Positions 1 to 6,677 of a stretch of 13,465 nucleotides of DNA are shown here, piece after piece. The number at the start of each line of letters is the position of its first letter. The first letter of the stretch is position 1. A program made the translations under genes and the position numbers. The stretch is from JANOYC01 sp031428675. GTDB lineage: Bacteria; Actinomycetota; Actinomycetes; Actinomycetales; Microbacteriaceae. The notes under the pieces are model-generated. The model was not told the origin of the DNA. It worked only from the letters and a program-made list of their open reading frames with translations, and searched no databases. The stretch covers positions 1 to 13,465 of the forward strand of contig JANOYC010000076.1 in the NCBI GenBank assembly GCA_031428675.1. Direction: 5' to 3'.

Positions 1-957
1 TGTCACACCGAGCACGCCCGCGAGCCAGACAACCGTTGATCCCGTCGACAGGATGTTGCCTTCGAACGCCTGCGTCGGCGTTCCCGTTGACCACGCGATC
101 GTGCGCACAAGCCCAGCCGGCGCCGTGTGCCCGGGCGGGAGTAGCCCCATGATCGACGACCCGGTGCCGTAGGTCACCTTGACCGCTCCCGGAGCGCGCA
201 CGCCGTGCCCGTACAGAGCCGCGTGGGAATCGCCGAGGACGGCTGCGATACGCACGCCCGCGAGGGCGTCGACACGGCGCACCGGGGCCGTGAGTTCAAC
301 CGACGGCACAACGCGCGGAAGCGCCTCGCGCGGCACCCGGAATAGTTCAAGGAGCTCGTCGTTCCAGTCCGCGGAATCCACGTCGAGCAACTGGGTACGG
401 CTCGCATTACCCACCTCAATGCGGTGCTCACCAGTGAGGCGGTAGACGAGCCAGGAGTCGACCGTACCGAGCGCGATTTCGCCCGCTCGTGAGCGGGACC
501 GGTCGGGATCGACGTCGTCGAGAAGCCACGCGAACTTGAGCGCCGAGAACATCGGGTCGATCGGCAGACCAGTGGATGCCCGCACTGCGTCATCCTGACC
601 GGCCGCGTGCAACATACGCGCCACGTCTGCGGTGCGGCGATCCTGCCAGCCGAGCATAGGGCCGAGCGGTCTGCCCGTGGCACGATCCCACGCGACGGCC
701 GACTCCCGTTGCGTGCTGAGCCCGATCGCGGCGACCGGTCGATCGAATCCGGTCAGCGCGACGACAACGGCGCTCTGCACACTCTCGAACAGCTCCTCAG
801 CGTCTTGCTCTACCCACCCCGGTTGCGGATGCGATTGACCGAGCGGCGCTGTTGCACGCGCGATCACTCGGCCCGCGGCATCCATGACGATCACCTTCGT
901 CGAACTGGTGCCTTGGTCGATCGCGACGACGACGGCGTCGTCGCTGGTGTCAGACAC
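1..957 (-). CDS. FGGY-family carbohydrate kinase, C-terminus beyond window edge
   Basis: Phosphorylates a sugar or polyol with ATP in the cytoplasm. The frame is open from GTG at 957 to base 1, giving 319 of the usual ~500 residues, so the 3' end lies outside the window. The start is fixed by AAGGAGG (973-967) nine bases upstream; it overlaps the preceding transketolase gene by eight bases (GTGTCTGA). The N-terminal ATP-phosphate loop is DQGTSSTK (residues 14-21). The TQRES segment (82-86), W104 and GDSHAAL (242-248, catalytic Asp 243) align by eye with glycerol kinase landmarks, as does YGTGSS (263-268). Two glycerol-contacting positions differ: the family's DPYFSG reads DPMFSA (134-139), and the Gln after the catalytic Asp is Ser 244. 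I therefore do not call it glycerol kinase. Its operon with a split transketolase suggests a ketose or branched-pentose kinase such as apulose kinase; that assignment is inference. Confidence 0.88.
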   Translation of the reverse strand, partial: MSDTSDDAVVVAIDQGTSSTKVIVMDAAGRVIARATAPLGQSHPQPGWVEQDAEELFESVQSAVVVALTGFDRPVAAIGLSTQRESAVAWDRATGRPLGPMLGWQDRRTADVARMLHAAGQDDAVRASTGLPIDPMFSALKFAWLLDDVDPDRSRSRAGEIALGTVDSWLVYRLTGEHRIEVGNASRTQLLDVDSADWNDELLELFRVPREALPRVVPSVELTAPVRRVDALAGVRIAAVLGDSHAALYGHGVRAPGAVKVTYGTGSSIMGLLPPGHTAPAGLVRTIAWSTGTPTQAFEGNILSTGSTVVWLAGVLGVT

Positions 958-1912
958 GTCCCGTGGCCTCCTTGGCCGCGCGAACGATGTCGCCCGCGGT
1001 CAATCCGAAGTATTCGAGCAGGAAGTCCGTGCTGCCGGTCGGGGCGAACTCGGCGAGCCCCAAGATGCGCAACGGCACGCGCGCTCCGTCTTCGAGCTGG
1101 CTCACGATCGACGCTACCGCCGCGCCCAGTCCGCCGGCAATGTTGGCTTCTTCGGCCGTGACGATCGCGCCCGTCTGGCGTGCGGCATCCGTAATGGCGG
1201 TCACGTCGAGAGGTGCGATGTACGCGGCGTTCAGTACGCGTGCGCTCACGCCCTCGGCGGCAAGAGCGTCGGCCGCGGCGATGGCCCGAGAAACGAGAGT
1301 GCCCGTGGCAATGATCGTGACGTCGTTGCCGTCGCGGATCGCTCCGAAACGGCCACGTTCGAATGGTGCATCGTCGGGCATGACGTCGGGCACTTTGTGG
1401 CGGCCGACACGGATGAAGCTGGGTCGCGGGGATTCCACCGCGGCTCGGATCGCCTGGCGGGTCTGCAAGCGGTCGGCGGGCACGACGATGTCGAGCCCGG
1501 GGAGGGCGCGGAGCCACGACAGGTCTTCAACAGAGTGATGTGTCGGGCCGAGCTCGCCGTAGGCCATGCCCGGGCTCATCCCGCAGAGGATCACGTTGTG
1601 CTGGCTGTAGGCAACATCGGCCTTGACCTGCTCGAGAGAGCGACCGGTGAGGAACGGCGCAGCGGCACAGACGAACGGGATCATCCCCGCGCTCGCGAGC
1701 CCGGCCCCGATGCCCACCATGTCCTGCTCGGCGATACCGACGTTGATGAGCCGGTCGGGATAGAGATCGCGGAAGCCGGTGAGGTTGCTCGACCCGACCG
1801 AATCGTTGCAGACCGCGACGATTCGCTCATCGGTGCGCGCGAGCTCGATGAGCTCCTCCGCGAAAGCGATGCGATTGTCGTAGACGGGTGCTTCGGTGAT
1901 TGCCGCGGTCAT
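950..1912 (-). CDS. Transketolase, C-terminal (pyrimidine-binding) subunit
   Basis: Second half of a split thiamine-diphosphate transketolase, expected to pair with the product of the gene just upstream and move a two-carbon ketol unit between sugar phosphates. Length 320 aa, typical for the separate C-terminal subunit. GIAEQDM (59-65) carries the Glu (62) that activates the thiazolium cofactor. GPTHHSVED (122-130) supplies active-site histidines, and a C-terminal transketolase domain follows from about 195. An in-frame ATG exists at 1969, but the start at 1912 is chosen because it forms an ATGA overlap with the N-terminal subunit's stop and has GGAGG (1924-1920) seven bases upstream. The protein then begins directly before the conserved domain. 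It sits between the N-terminal subunit and the FGGY kinase in one operon. Related split enzymes include the apulose-4-phosphate and sulfo-sugar transketolases and unassigned paralogues, so the substrate is open. Confidence 0.93.
   Translation of the reverse strand: MTAAITEAPVYDNRIAFAEELIELARTDERIVAVCNDSVGSSNLTGFRDLYPDRLINVGIAEQDMVGIGAGLASAGMIPFVCAAAPFLTGRSLEQVKADVAYSQHNVILCGMSPGMAYGELGPTHHSVEDLSWLRALPGLDIVVPADRLQTRQAIRAAVESPRPSFIRVGRHKVPDVMPDDAPFERGRFGAIRDGNDVTIIATGTLVSRAIAAADALAAEGVSARVLNAAYIAPLDVTAITDAARQTGAIVTAEEANIAGGLGAAVASIVSQLEDGARVPLRILGLAEFAPTGSTDFLLEYFGLTAGDIVRAAKEATGRV
967..973 (-). promoter_or_regulatory. Strong ribosome binding site for the FGGY kinase
   Basis: Read on the minus strand this is AAGGAGG, a near-perfect anti-16S complement, nine bases before the GTG at 957. 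It lies inside the last codons of the transketolase C-terminal subunit and decides the kinase start. Confidence 0.85.
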
Positions 1913-2787
1913 GCCAATTCCTCCAGTGCCGTCTGAGCCTGCTCCGCGCTCGGCACTTTGTGGTGCCACTCGACGCGGTCTTCGATGAATGAGACGCCCT
2001 TGCCCTTGAGCGTGTTGGCGATGACGGCCACCGGCTTCCCGGTGGTCGATGGCGAGAAGGCGTCGAGGAGAGCGAGGTAGTCGTGCCCGTCGATCTCGCG
2101 TACTTCCCAGCCAAAACTGGCGAGTTTCTCGTCCAGCGGGTCGAGACCGTTGGTGTCTTCGGTGCGGGCACCCTGTTGAAGGCGGTTGCGGTCGACCACG
2201 ATCGTCAGATTGTCGAGCTTTTGGTGGGCGCCGGCCATCAGAGCCTCCCAGTTGCTACCCTCCTGCATCTCGCCGTCGCCGAGAACCACGAAAGTGCGCG
2301 CGCCCGACTTCGTGAGTTTCGCCGCGATTGCGGTTCCGACGCCCACGGGCATACCGTGACCGAGCGGTCCGGTGTTGGTTTCGACACCGGGAATCTTGTT
2401 GCGATTCGGATGCCCGTTGAGCGCAGAGAGCGGCTGCATGAAGGTGTCAAGTTCGGATTCAGCAAAGTAGCCGGTGTGGGCAAGGGTGGAATACAACGCT
2501 GCCGCGCAATGCCCCTTGCTGAGGATGAACCGGTCGCGACCGGCCCAGTCGGGGTTCGACGGGTCTATGCGCAGCACACCGGCAAAGAGCGTCGTCAGGA
2601 TGTCGGTGACCGAGAGGTCGCCGCCGATGTGTCCCTGCCCTGCCGCCGCGATCATGCGCACGATCGATCGGCGCGTTTCGCGGGCGCGATCGGCGAGGAT
2701 CTCCGCACGACGCTTGGCCGGAGCCGAATCGAACTCGTCTCGAGTCGAGCGCCACGAGGCAATTCTGGCGACGTCACTGTCTAACAT
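1909..2787 (-). CDS. Transketolase, N-terminal (TPP-binding) subunit
   Basis: First half of a split transketolase, 292 aa, first visible gene of the minus-strand operon. GHIGGDLS (52-59) and SKGHCAAALY (90-99) carry conserved cofactor and substrate histidines. GPLGHGMPVGVG (140-151) is the usual glycine-rich stretch. The ThDP/metal signature runs from GDGEMQEG (170-177) to Asn 201 in VVDRN. All key residues are present, so the two halves look like a working enzyme rather than a broken one. The ATG at 2787 follows an in-frame TAG by one codon, so the gene cannot start further upstream. The Shine-Dalgarno is poor (GCGGGTAG region). Upstream lie a candidate promoter and two palindromes shared with the divergent ribokinase gene. 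Housekeeping transketolase is normally one ~700-aa chain, so this is most likely a dedicated catabolic paralogue. Confidence 0.93.
   Translation of the reverse strand: MLDSDVARIASWRSTRDEFDSAPAKRRAEILADRARETRRSIVRMIAAAGQGHIGGDLSVTDILTTLFAGVLRIDPSNPDWAGRDRFILSKGHCAAALYSTLAHTGYFAESELDTFMQPLSALNGHPNRNKIPGVETNTGPLGHGMPVGVGTAIAAKLTKSGARTFVVLGDGEMQEGSNWEALMAGAHQKLDNLTIVVDRNRLQQGARTEDTNGLDPLDEKLASFGWEVREIDGHDYLALLDAFSPSTTGKPVAVIANTLKGKGVSFIEDRVEWHHKVPSAEQAQTALEELA
1920..1924 (-). promoter_or_regulatory. Ribosome binding site for the transketolase C-terminal subunit
   Basis: GGAGG on the minus strand, seven bases before the ATG at 1912. It selects this start over the upstream in-frame ATG at 1969, which would give a long overlap with the preceding gene. 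Confidence 0.8.
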
Positions 2788-2807
2788 TGGCTACCCGCAT
2801 ATCTATT

Positions 2808-2833
2808 CATAAGTGCTTGTACGTGCATTCATG
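2808..2833. promoter_or_regulatory. Imperfect 26-bp palindrome, candidate repressor operator
   Basis: Centred between 2820 and 2821; nine of thirteen position pairs are complementary. The inner part is TGC-TT-GTAC-GT-GCA (2814-2827), and CAT (2808-2810) pairs with ATG (2831-2833) at the ends. It also carries two direct ATTCAT copies 22 bp apart (2805-2810 and 2827-2832). It lies 20 bp before the transketolase start and overlaps the predicted -10/transcription start of that operon, where a repressor would act. The binding protein is not visible in the window. Confidence 0.4.
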
Positions 2834-2859
2834 GTGCCACGCACCCTCGCGCTTGTCAA
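2831..2859 (-). promoter_or_regulatory. Candidate promoter of the transketolase-kinase operon
   Basis: Minus strand: consensus -35 TTGACA (2859-2854), 17-base spacer, then CACCAT (2836-2831) as a weak -10 with three of six matches to TATAAT. It would put the transcription start near 2824, inside the palindrome at 2808-2833, with a leader of about 37 bases. The -35 is strong and the -10 is not, hence moderate confidence. Confidence 0.4.
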
Positions 2860-2871
2860 CGATCGATCGTT
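2858..2871. promoter_or_regulatory. Perfect 14-bp palindrome AACGATCGATCGTT, candidate operator
   Basis: Perfectly self-complementary, centred between 2864 and 2865, in the divergent intergenic region. It abuts the candidate -35 of the transketolase operon (2854-2859). On the plus strand it starts at the last base of a -35-like TTGTCA (2853-2858) that could serve the ribokinase gene. AT-ended, CG-centred palindromes like this are common for LacI-family repressors of sugar genes; the family is a guess. Confidence 0.4.
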
Positions 2872-2918
2872 TCACTCACCTGATGGCGGGGAGAGGCGCG
2901 AGTAGAGTGCGAGTCACC

Positions 2919-3833
2919 ATGACCGCGACTGCCACCCAGCCAGCACCCCTTGTCGTCCTCGGTTCCGCGAACCGCGACCTCACCATCCGGGTGGAGCGAC
3001 ACCCCAATCCGGGCGAAACGATGCTCGGCGGGCGGCTGTCGACCGGGCCGGGCGGAAAGGGCGCAAACCAGGCCGCCGCAGCGGCTCGCGCCGGAGCGAC
3101 GCCCGTGTTCGTGGCAGCGGTCGGAACCGACTCCGCGGGAGCCGAGCTGCTGGCGGAACTCGAGGCGGTCGGCGTCGACACCAGCCTGGTCGAACGCACA
3201 CCGCACCAGCCGACGGGCGTCGCTCTCATCACCGTCGCGTCATCCGGCGAAAACTCGATCGTGGTCGCGGCCGGCGCAAACGGAGAACTCCACCCCGCGA
3301 CGACCGCCGAAGTAGTGAGCGCAATCGTCGGACCGCGCACCGTTGTGCTCGCTCAACTGGAGATACCGCTTCCTGTTGTCGTCGCGTGTGCGCACACTGC
3401 GACGGTGCACGGAGCCCGGCTCGTATTGAACTTGTCCCCGTCACGCCAGGTGCCCGATTCCCTCCTGGCGCTCGCAGACCCGCTCGTCGTGAACGCGAAC
3501 GAAGCATCCGCGGTATCGGGGATGCCCGTCGCGTCTGTTTCCGACGCGGAACTGGCTGCCGCATCGCTCCTGCACCGCAGCCGGTCCGTCGTCATCACTC
3601 TCGGCGGCGACGGAGTTGTCGCCGCCGACACCACCGGCGTGCGTACCTTCCCATCTCGCTCTGTGCCCGTGGTCGATACGACGGGCGCCGGTGACGCCTT
3701 CGCTGGCGCGCTCGCTGCCGCGCTTGCTGCCGGCGACGTGTTGTGGAACGCGGTCGATGCGGGGATCCTCGCCGGGTCAATCGCGGTTCAACACGTCGGC
3801 GCGCAACCACCGCTCGGCTTCTCGGGGGTCTGA
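2919..3833 (+). CDS. rbsK: Ribokinase-like PfkB sugar kinase
   Basis: Cytoplasmic ATP-dependent kinase, 304 aa, the usual ribokinase length; it would convert ribose to ribose 5-phosphate. N-terminal VVLGSANRDL (12-21) and GGKGANQAA (45-53) match the substrate-binding start of ribokinases. NANE (192-195) is the magnesium/phosphate motif, and DTTGAGDAF (253-261) is the PfkB anion hole with catalytic Asp 259. I start at ATG 2919. GTG 2907 (four residues more) is a real alternative because GGGGAGAGG (2888-2896) stands ten bases before it. It is transcribed away from the transketolase operon over a 131-bp region with two palindromes, so both may answer to one regulator; its product could feed the same pentose-phosphate pool. 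Ribose is the default substrate, but other PfkB sugars cannot be excluded. Confidence 0.85.
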   Translation: MTATATQPAPLVVLGSANRDLTIRVERHPNPGETMLGGRLSTGPGGKGANQAAAAARAGATPVFVAAVGTDSAGAELLAELEAVGVDTSLVERTPHQPTGVALITVASSGENSIVVAAGANGELHPATTAEVVSAIVGPRTVVLAQLEIPLPVVVACAHTATVHGARLVLNLSPSRQVPDSLLALADPLVVNANEASAVSGMPVASVSDAELAAASLLHRSRSVVITLGGDGVVAADTTGVRTFPSRSVPVVDTTGAGDAFAGALAAALAAGDVLWNAVDAGILAGSIAVQHVGAQPPLGFSGV

Positions 3834-3923
3834 CAGCCGGATTTTGCCGCTGAACGGCAGTCGGTTACCGTTGACGGCCTAAGAGTCGGGCGCGCCTGTG
3901 ACGCGCGGGCCGAGAGAGTAACC
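3834..3923 (+). other. 90-bp gap between ribokinase and ABC exporter, two weak hairpins
   Basis: Contains a 5-bp stem TGCCG/CGGCA (3845-3849 and 3855-3859, loop CTGAA) without a T-run, and a second stem GCGCG/CGCGC (3890-3894 and 3902-3906) in the likely leader of the exporter gene. TTGACG (3871-3876) is -35-like, but no convincing -10 follows at the right distance. GAGAGAG (3912-3918) is the probable weak Shine-Dalgarno for ATG 3924. I cannot firmly call either a terminator or a promoter. Confidence 0.3.
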
Positions 3924-5741
3924 ATGACCAGCACCTCCCCGCACCGATCATCCCGACCCGGATTCGGCCGGCGGAAAGTCGACGACGGCCCACGAGCCAG
4001 TTTCAGCCAACTGATGCCGTACCTGCTCGAACACCGAAAAGTACTGTCGTTCGTGATCGTTCTGAGCCTCATCGGAGCCGCGACCTCGCTGGCTCAGCCG
4101 CTCCTCGTGAGCCGTGTCATCGCCGTGGTCGAGGCGGGAGACCCGCTCGGAGTTCTCGTCTGGGCTCTCGTCGCGCTCGTCATCGCATCCGGTCTGATCA
4201 GCGGGTACCAGCACTACCTCCTCCAGCGCACGGGTGAAGGGGTTGTCCTGTCGAGCCGCCGCCGACTGGTGTCCCGTCTGATGAGACTTCCCATCAGCGA
4301 ATTCGACACCCGCCGCACAGGCGACCTCGTCTCCCGTGTCGGTTCTGACACCACTCTGCTCCGAGCGGTGCTCACGCAGGGTCTCGTCGAGGCGATCGGC
4401 GGCTCGGTGACCTTCATCGGCGCCCTCATCGCCATGGCGATCATCGATCCGGTCCTGCTCGCGCTGACCGTACTCGTCGTCGCGGTGTCGGTCATCACCG
4501 TCGTAGCGCTGAGCGGGCGCATCCGGGTGGCGAGCCGCAGAGCCCAGGAGAAAGTGGGCGACCTCGCCGCGGCAGTCGAACGAGGAATCAGCGCGATCCG
4601 CACCGTGCGTGCGGCCAACGCCACCGATCGCGAGATTCAGACGATCAACGAAGACGCCGTCGGCGCGTGGCGCATGGGCATCGACGTCGCCAAGATCTCG
4701 GCTCTCGTCGTCCCGGTTGCCGGGATAGCCCTGCAGGTGTCGTTTCTCGTCGTGCTCGGCGTCGGCGGCTTCCGTGTGGCAAGCGGCGCCATCACCGTAG
4801 CCAACCTCGTGGCCTTCATCCTGTTTCTGTTTCTCATGATCATGCCGCTCGGCCAAGCCTTCGGGGCAATCTCGGCGACGAACCAGGCCCTCGGTGCGCT
4901 CGGCCGAATCCAGGAGATCATCGCCCTGCCCACCGAGACGGATGCCGATGGCAGCGGTCCGCGCGCCCCCTCGGTCGACACTGCGGCGGCGCTGTCATTC
5001 CACGACGTGGAATTCACGTACACCGCGAAACCCGCCGACGCCACTGATACCGATATCGACCCGACGATCCTCCGCGGAGTGAGCTTCGACGTGCCGCGCG
5101 GCAAACGCACGGCCCTCGTCGGGCCCTCTGGCGCCGGCAAGAGCACGATTCTCGCGCTGATCGAACGCTTCTACGATCCGACGGCGGGAGTCGTCCGCCT
5201 AGCAGGCCACGACATCCGGTCACTCGATCGTGAGGCGCTGCGAGCGCAGATCGGCTATGTCGAGCAGGACGCGCCGGTGCTCGCGGGAAGCATCCGTCAG
5301 AATCTTCTGCTCGCGAAACCATCGGCTACAGAATCCGAGTGCGTCGACGTGTTGCGCGCGGCCAACCTCATCGGCGTGCTGGAGCGCAACGAACTCGGTC
5401 TGGACGCACCGGTTGGTGAGGGAGGCGTCATGCTGTCAGGAGGTGAGCGCCAGCGGTTGGCGATCGCCCGCACCTTGCTCGCCGCCCCGCCGATTCTGCT
5501 TCTCGACGAATCCACCTCGAGTCTCGACGGGCTCAACGAGCAGATGCTTCGCGAGGCGATCGACGCGGTCGCCGAGGGGCGCACCCTGGTAGTCATCGCG
5601 CACCGCCTTTCTACAGTGGTCGACAGCGATCAAATCATCGTGCTCGACCACGGCCGTGTCGTGGGTGTCGGCACGCACTCTGAGCTGGTGACGACCACCC
5701 CGCTCTACAAAGACCTCGCGAAGCACCAGTTGCTCGTCTGA
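3924..5741 (+). CDS. ABC exporter half-transporter (fused TMD-NBD)
   Basis: A 605-aa half-transporter of the multidrug/lipid exporter type, expected to dimerise in the cytoplasmic membrane and export a substrate with ATP. After a basic N-terminal tail, hydrophobic stretches lie near 40-70, 75-100, 155-198 and 255-310, fitting six helices. The nucleotide-binding domain begins about 356. Walker A is GPSGAGKST (400-408), the Q-loop Gln is 448, the signature LSGGERQ (504-510), Walker B ILLLDE (524-529, catalytic Glu 529) and the switch His 560. All ATPase residues are intact, which suits a homodimer. The ATG is preceded by GAGAGAG at about six bases. Substrate is unknown; BmrA/LmrA-like drug exporters and lipid exporters share this build. 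It stands alone, 90 bp after the ribokinase gene, and converges on the methyltransferase operon. Confidence 0.92.
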   Translation: MTSTSPHRSSRPGFGRRKVDDGPRASFSQLMPYLLEHRKVLSFVIVLSLIGAATSLAQPLLVSRVIAVVEAGDPLGVLVWALVALVIASGLISGYQHYLLQRTGEGVVLSSRRRLVSRLMRLPISEFDTRRTGDLVSRVGSDTTLLRAVLTQGLVEAIGGSVTFIGALIAMAIIDPVLLALTVLVVAVSVITVVALSGRIRVASRRAQEKVGDLAAAVERGISAIRTVRAANATDREIQTINEDAVGAWRMGIDVAKISALVVPVAGIALQVSFLVVLGVGGFRVASGAITVANLVAFILFLFLMIMPLGQAFGAISATNQALGALGRIQEIIALPTETDADGSGPRAPSVDTAAALSFHDVEFTYTAKPADATDTDIDPTILRGVSFDVPRGKRTALVGPSGAGKSTILALIERFYDPTAGVVRLAGHDIRSLDREALRAQIGYVEQDAPVLAGSIRQNLLLAKPSATESECVDVLRAANLIGVLERNELGLDAPVGEGGVMLSGGERQRLAIARTLLAAPPILLLDESTSSLDGLNEQMLREAIDAVAEGRTLVVIAHRLSTVVDSDQIIVLDHGRVVGVGTHSELVTTTPLYKDLAKHQLLV

Positions 5742-5747
5742 GCCCCC

Positions 5748-5864
5748 GCACGCCCCCTCCCGCGCACGTAATTCAGGCACCCAGCGCAGACGTCCGGCGT
5801 GTTGAGGCCTTCCACCCGCGTGTCGTGCCAGCGTGCCTGAATTTCGCACAGGGGGTGTGCGTGC
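5748..5864. repeat. Interrupted 117-bp inverted repeat between convergent genes
   Basis: The core arms are perfect: AATTCAGGCAC (5770-5780) and GTGCCTGAATT (5833-5843). Outer segments also pair in order: GCACGC (5748-5753) with GCGTGC (5859-5864), and CCCCCT (5753-5758) with AGGGGG (5850-5855). About 52 bases separate the core arms and include small palindromes such as AGGCCT and CAC-CCGC-GTG, plus two direct CCAGCG copies. It fills the 135-bp gap between the ends of the ABC exporter gene (5741) and the oppositely transcribed methyltransferase gene (5877). It could end transcription from both sides, but there is no T-run and the loop is long. A small mobile palindromic element is the alternative. 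Confidence 0.6.
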
Positions 5865-5876
5865 TCCAGCACGGGC

Positions 5877-6677
5877 TCAGTCGGCGAGGGCGTACATCGC
5901 GACGGCTGCTGTCGCTGCGACGTTGAGGGAGTCGATCCCGTGCCGCATCGGGATCTGCACGATCGTGTCGGCCGCAGCCAGCGCCTCAGCGGTGAGTCCC
6001 TCACCCTCGGTGCCGAGCACAAGTGCCACGCGATCCGGAGCCCCGGCCGCGAACTGTCGCAACGGCACCGCGCTGTCGGTGAGGGCGAGCGCCGCAATAT
6101 GAAATCCGGATGCCGTAAGCAATTCCCGAGTCGACGTCCAGTCCCCGACGCGCGTCCACGGCACTTGCAGCACCGTTCCCATGCTCACCCGGATGGCTCT
6201 GCGGTAGAAGGGGTCGGAGCACCGCGGCGTCACGAGGATCGCATCCGCGCCGATTGCGCCCGCGGAGCGGAAGATCGCGCCGACATTCGTGGGGTCGACC
6301 ACGTTCTCGAGCACCACGATCCTGCGCGCCGTGGACAACAGGGATTCCGGCGAGGGCAGCGCCGGCCGATTCATGGATGCGATCAGTCCGCGGTGAAGTA
6401 CGTAGCCGGTCAACTCGGCCAGCAGCTCACCCGGACCGGAAAAGACCGGCACATCGCGCCCACCGAGGGCAGCCACCGCGTCATCGACGGATCCGCCGAG
6501 CGCGAGCACCGATCGGGGCTCGTGCCCAGCCGCGAGGGCCCGCTCAAGCACGAGCAACGACTCAGCCAGGTACAGCCCGTGTTCGGTGCCCGCCGCCTTC
6601 TTTAGCGCGACGTCTGTCAGGTGCGAGTAGTCCGCGAGCCGGGGATCGGTGAGCGAATCAATCGGAACGATCGTCAC
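5877..6677 (-). CDS. SpoU/TrmH-family RNA 2'-O-methyltransferase
   Basis: Methylates a ribose 2'-OH in rRNA or tRNA using S-adenosylmethionine through the SPOUT knotted fold; 266 aa. Residues 1-100 look like the N-terminal substrate-binding domain. The catalytic domain shows all three SpoU motifs: LENVVDPTNVGAIFRSAG (123-140, with Asn 131 and Arg 137), VALVLGTEGEGL (217-228), and IPMRHGIDSLNVAATAAV (242-259). It starts at GTG 6677, forming a GTGA overlap with the stop of the dehydrogenase gene. No Shine-Dalgarno is visible, so translation probably depends on coupling. It is the last gene of a four-gene overlapping cluster. The exact target nucleotide cannot be told from the sequence; rRNA modification of the RlmB/TsnR type is possible. 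Confidence 0.92.
   Translation of the reverse strand: MTIVPIDSLTDPRLADYSHLTDVALKKAAGTEHGLYLAESLLVLERALAAGHEPRSVLALGGSVDDAVAALGGRDVPVFSGPGELLAELTGYVLHRGLIASMNRPALPSPESLLSTARRIVVLENVVDPTNVGAIFRSAGAIGADAILVTPRCSDPFYRRAIRVSMGTVLQVPWTRVGDWTSTRELLTASGFHIAALALTDSAVPLRQFAAGAPDRVALVLGTEGEGLTAEALAAADTIVQIPMRHGIDSLNVAATAAVAMYALAD

Noticed and set aside
884..1936. 350-codon open frame on the plus strand opposite the transketolase C-terminal subunit and the kinase start
   Set aside because: No recognisable domain. The opposite strand carries a complete transketolase subunit with catalytic motifs; long antisense frames are usual in high-GC coding DNA.
1909..1969. Possibility that the two transketolase halves are one gene broken by a frameshift
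   Set aside because: The second half has its own GGAGG and an exact ATGA overlap, and both halves have the lengths normal for split transketolases.
3845..3906. Two short hairpins after the ribokinase gene as rho-independent terminators
   Set aside because: Stems are only five base pairs and neither is followed by a T-run; listed only as weak structures in the gap.
3948..4856. 302-codon minus-strand frame opposite the ABC exporter membrane domain, rich in Asp, His, Arg and Glu
   Set aside because: Composition is the mirror image of codons for hydrophobic helices; no start signal or family features.
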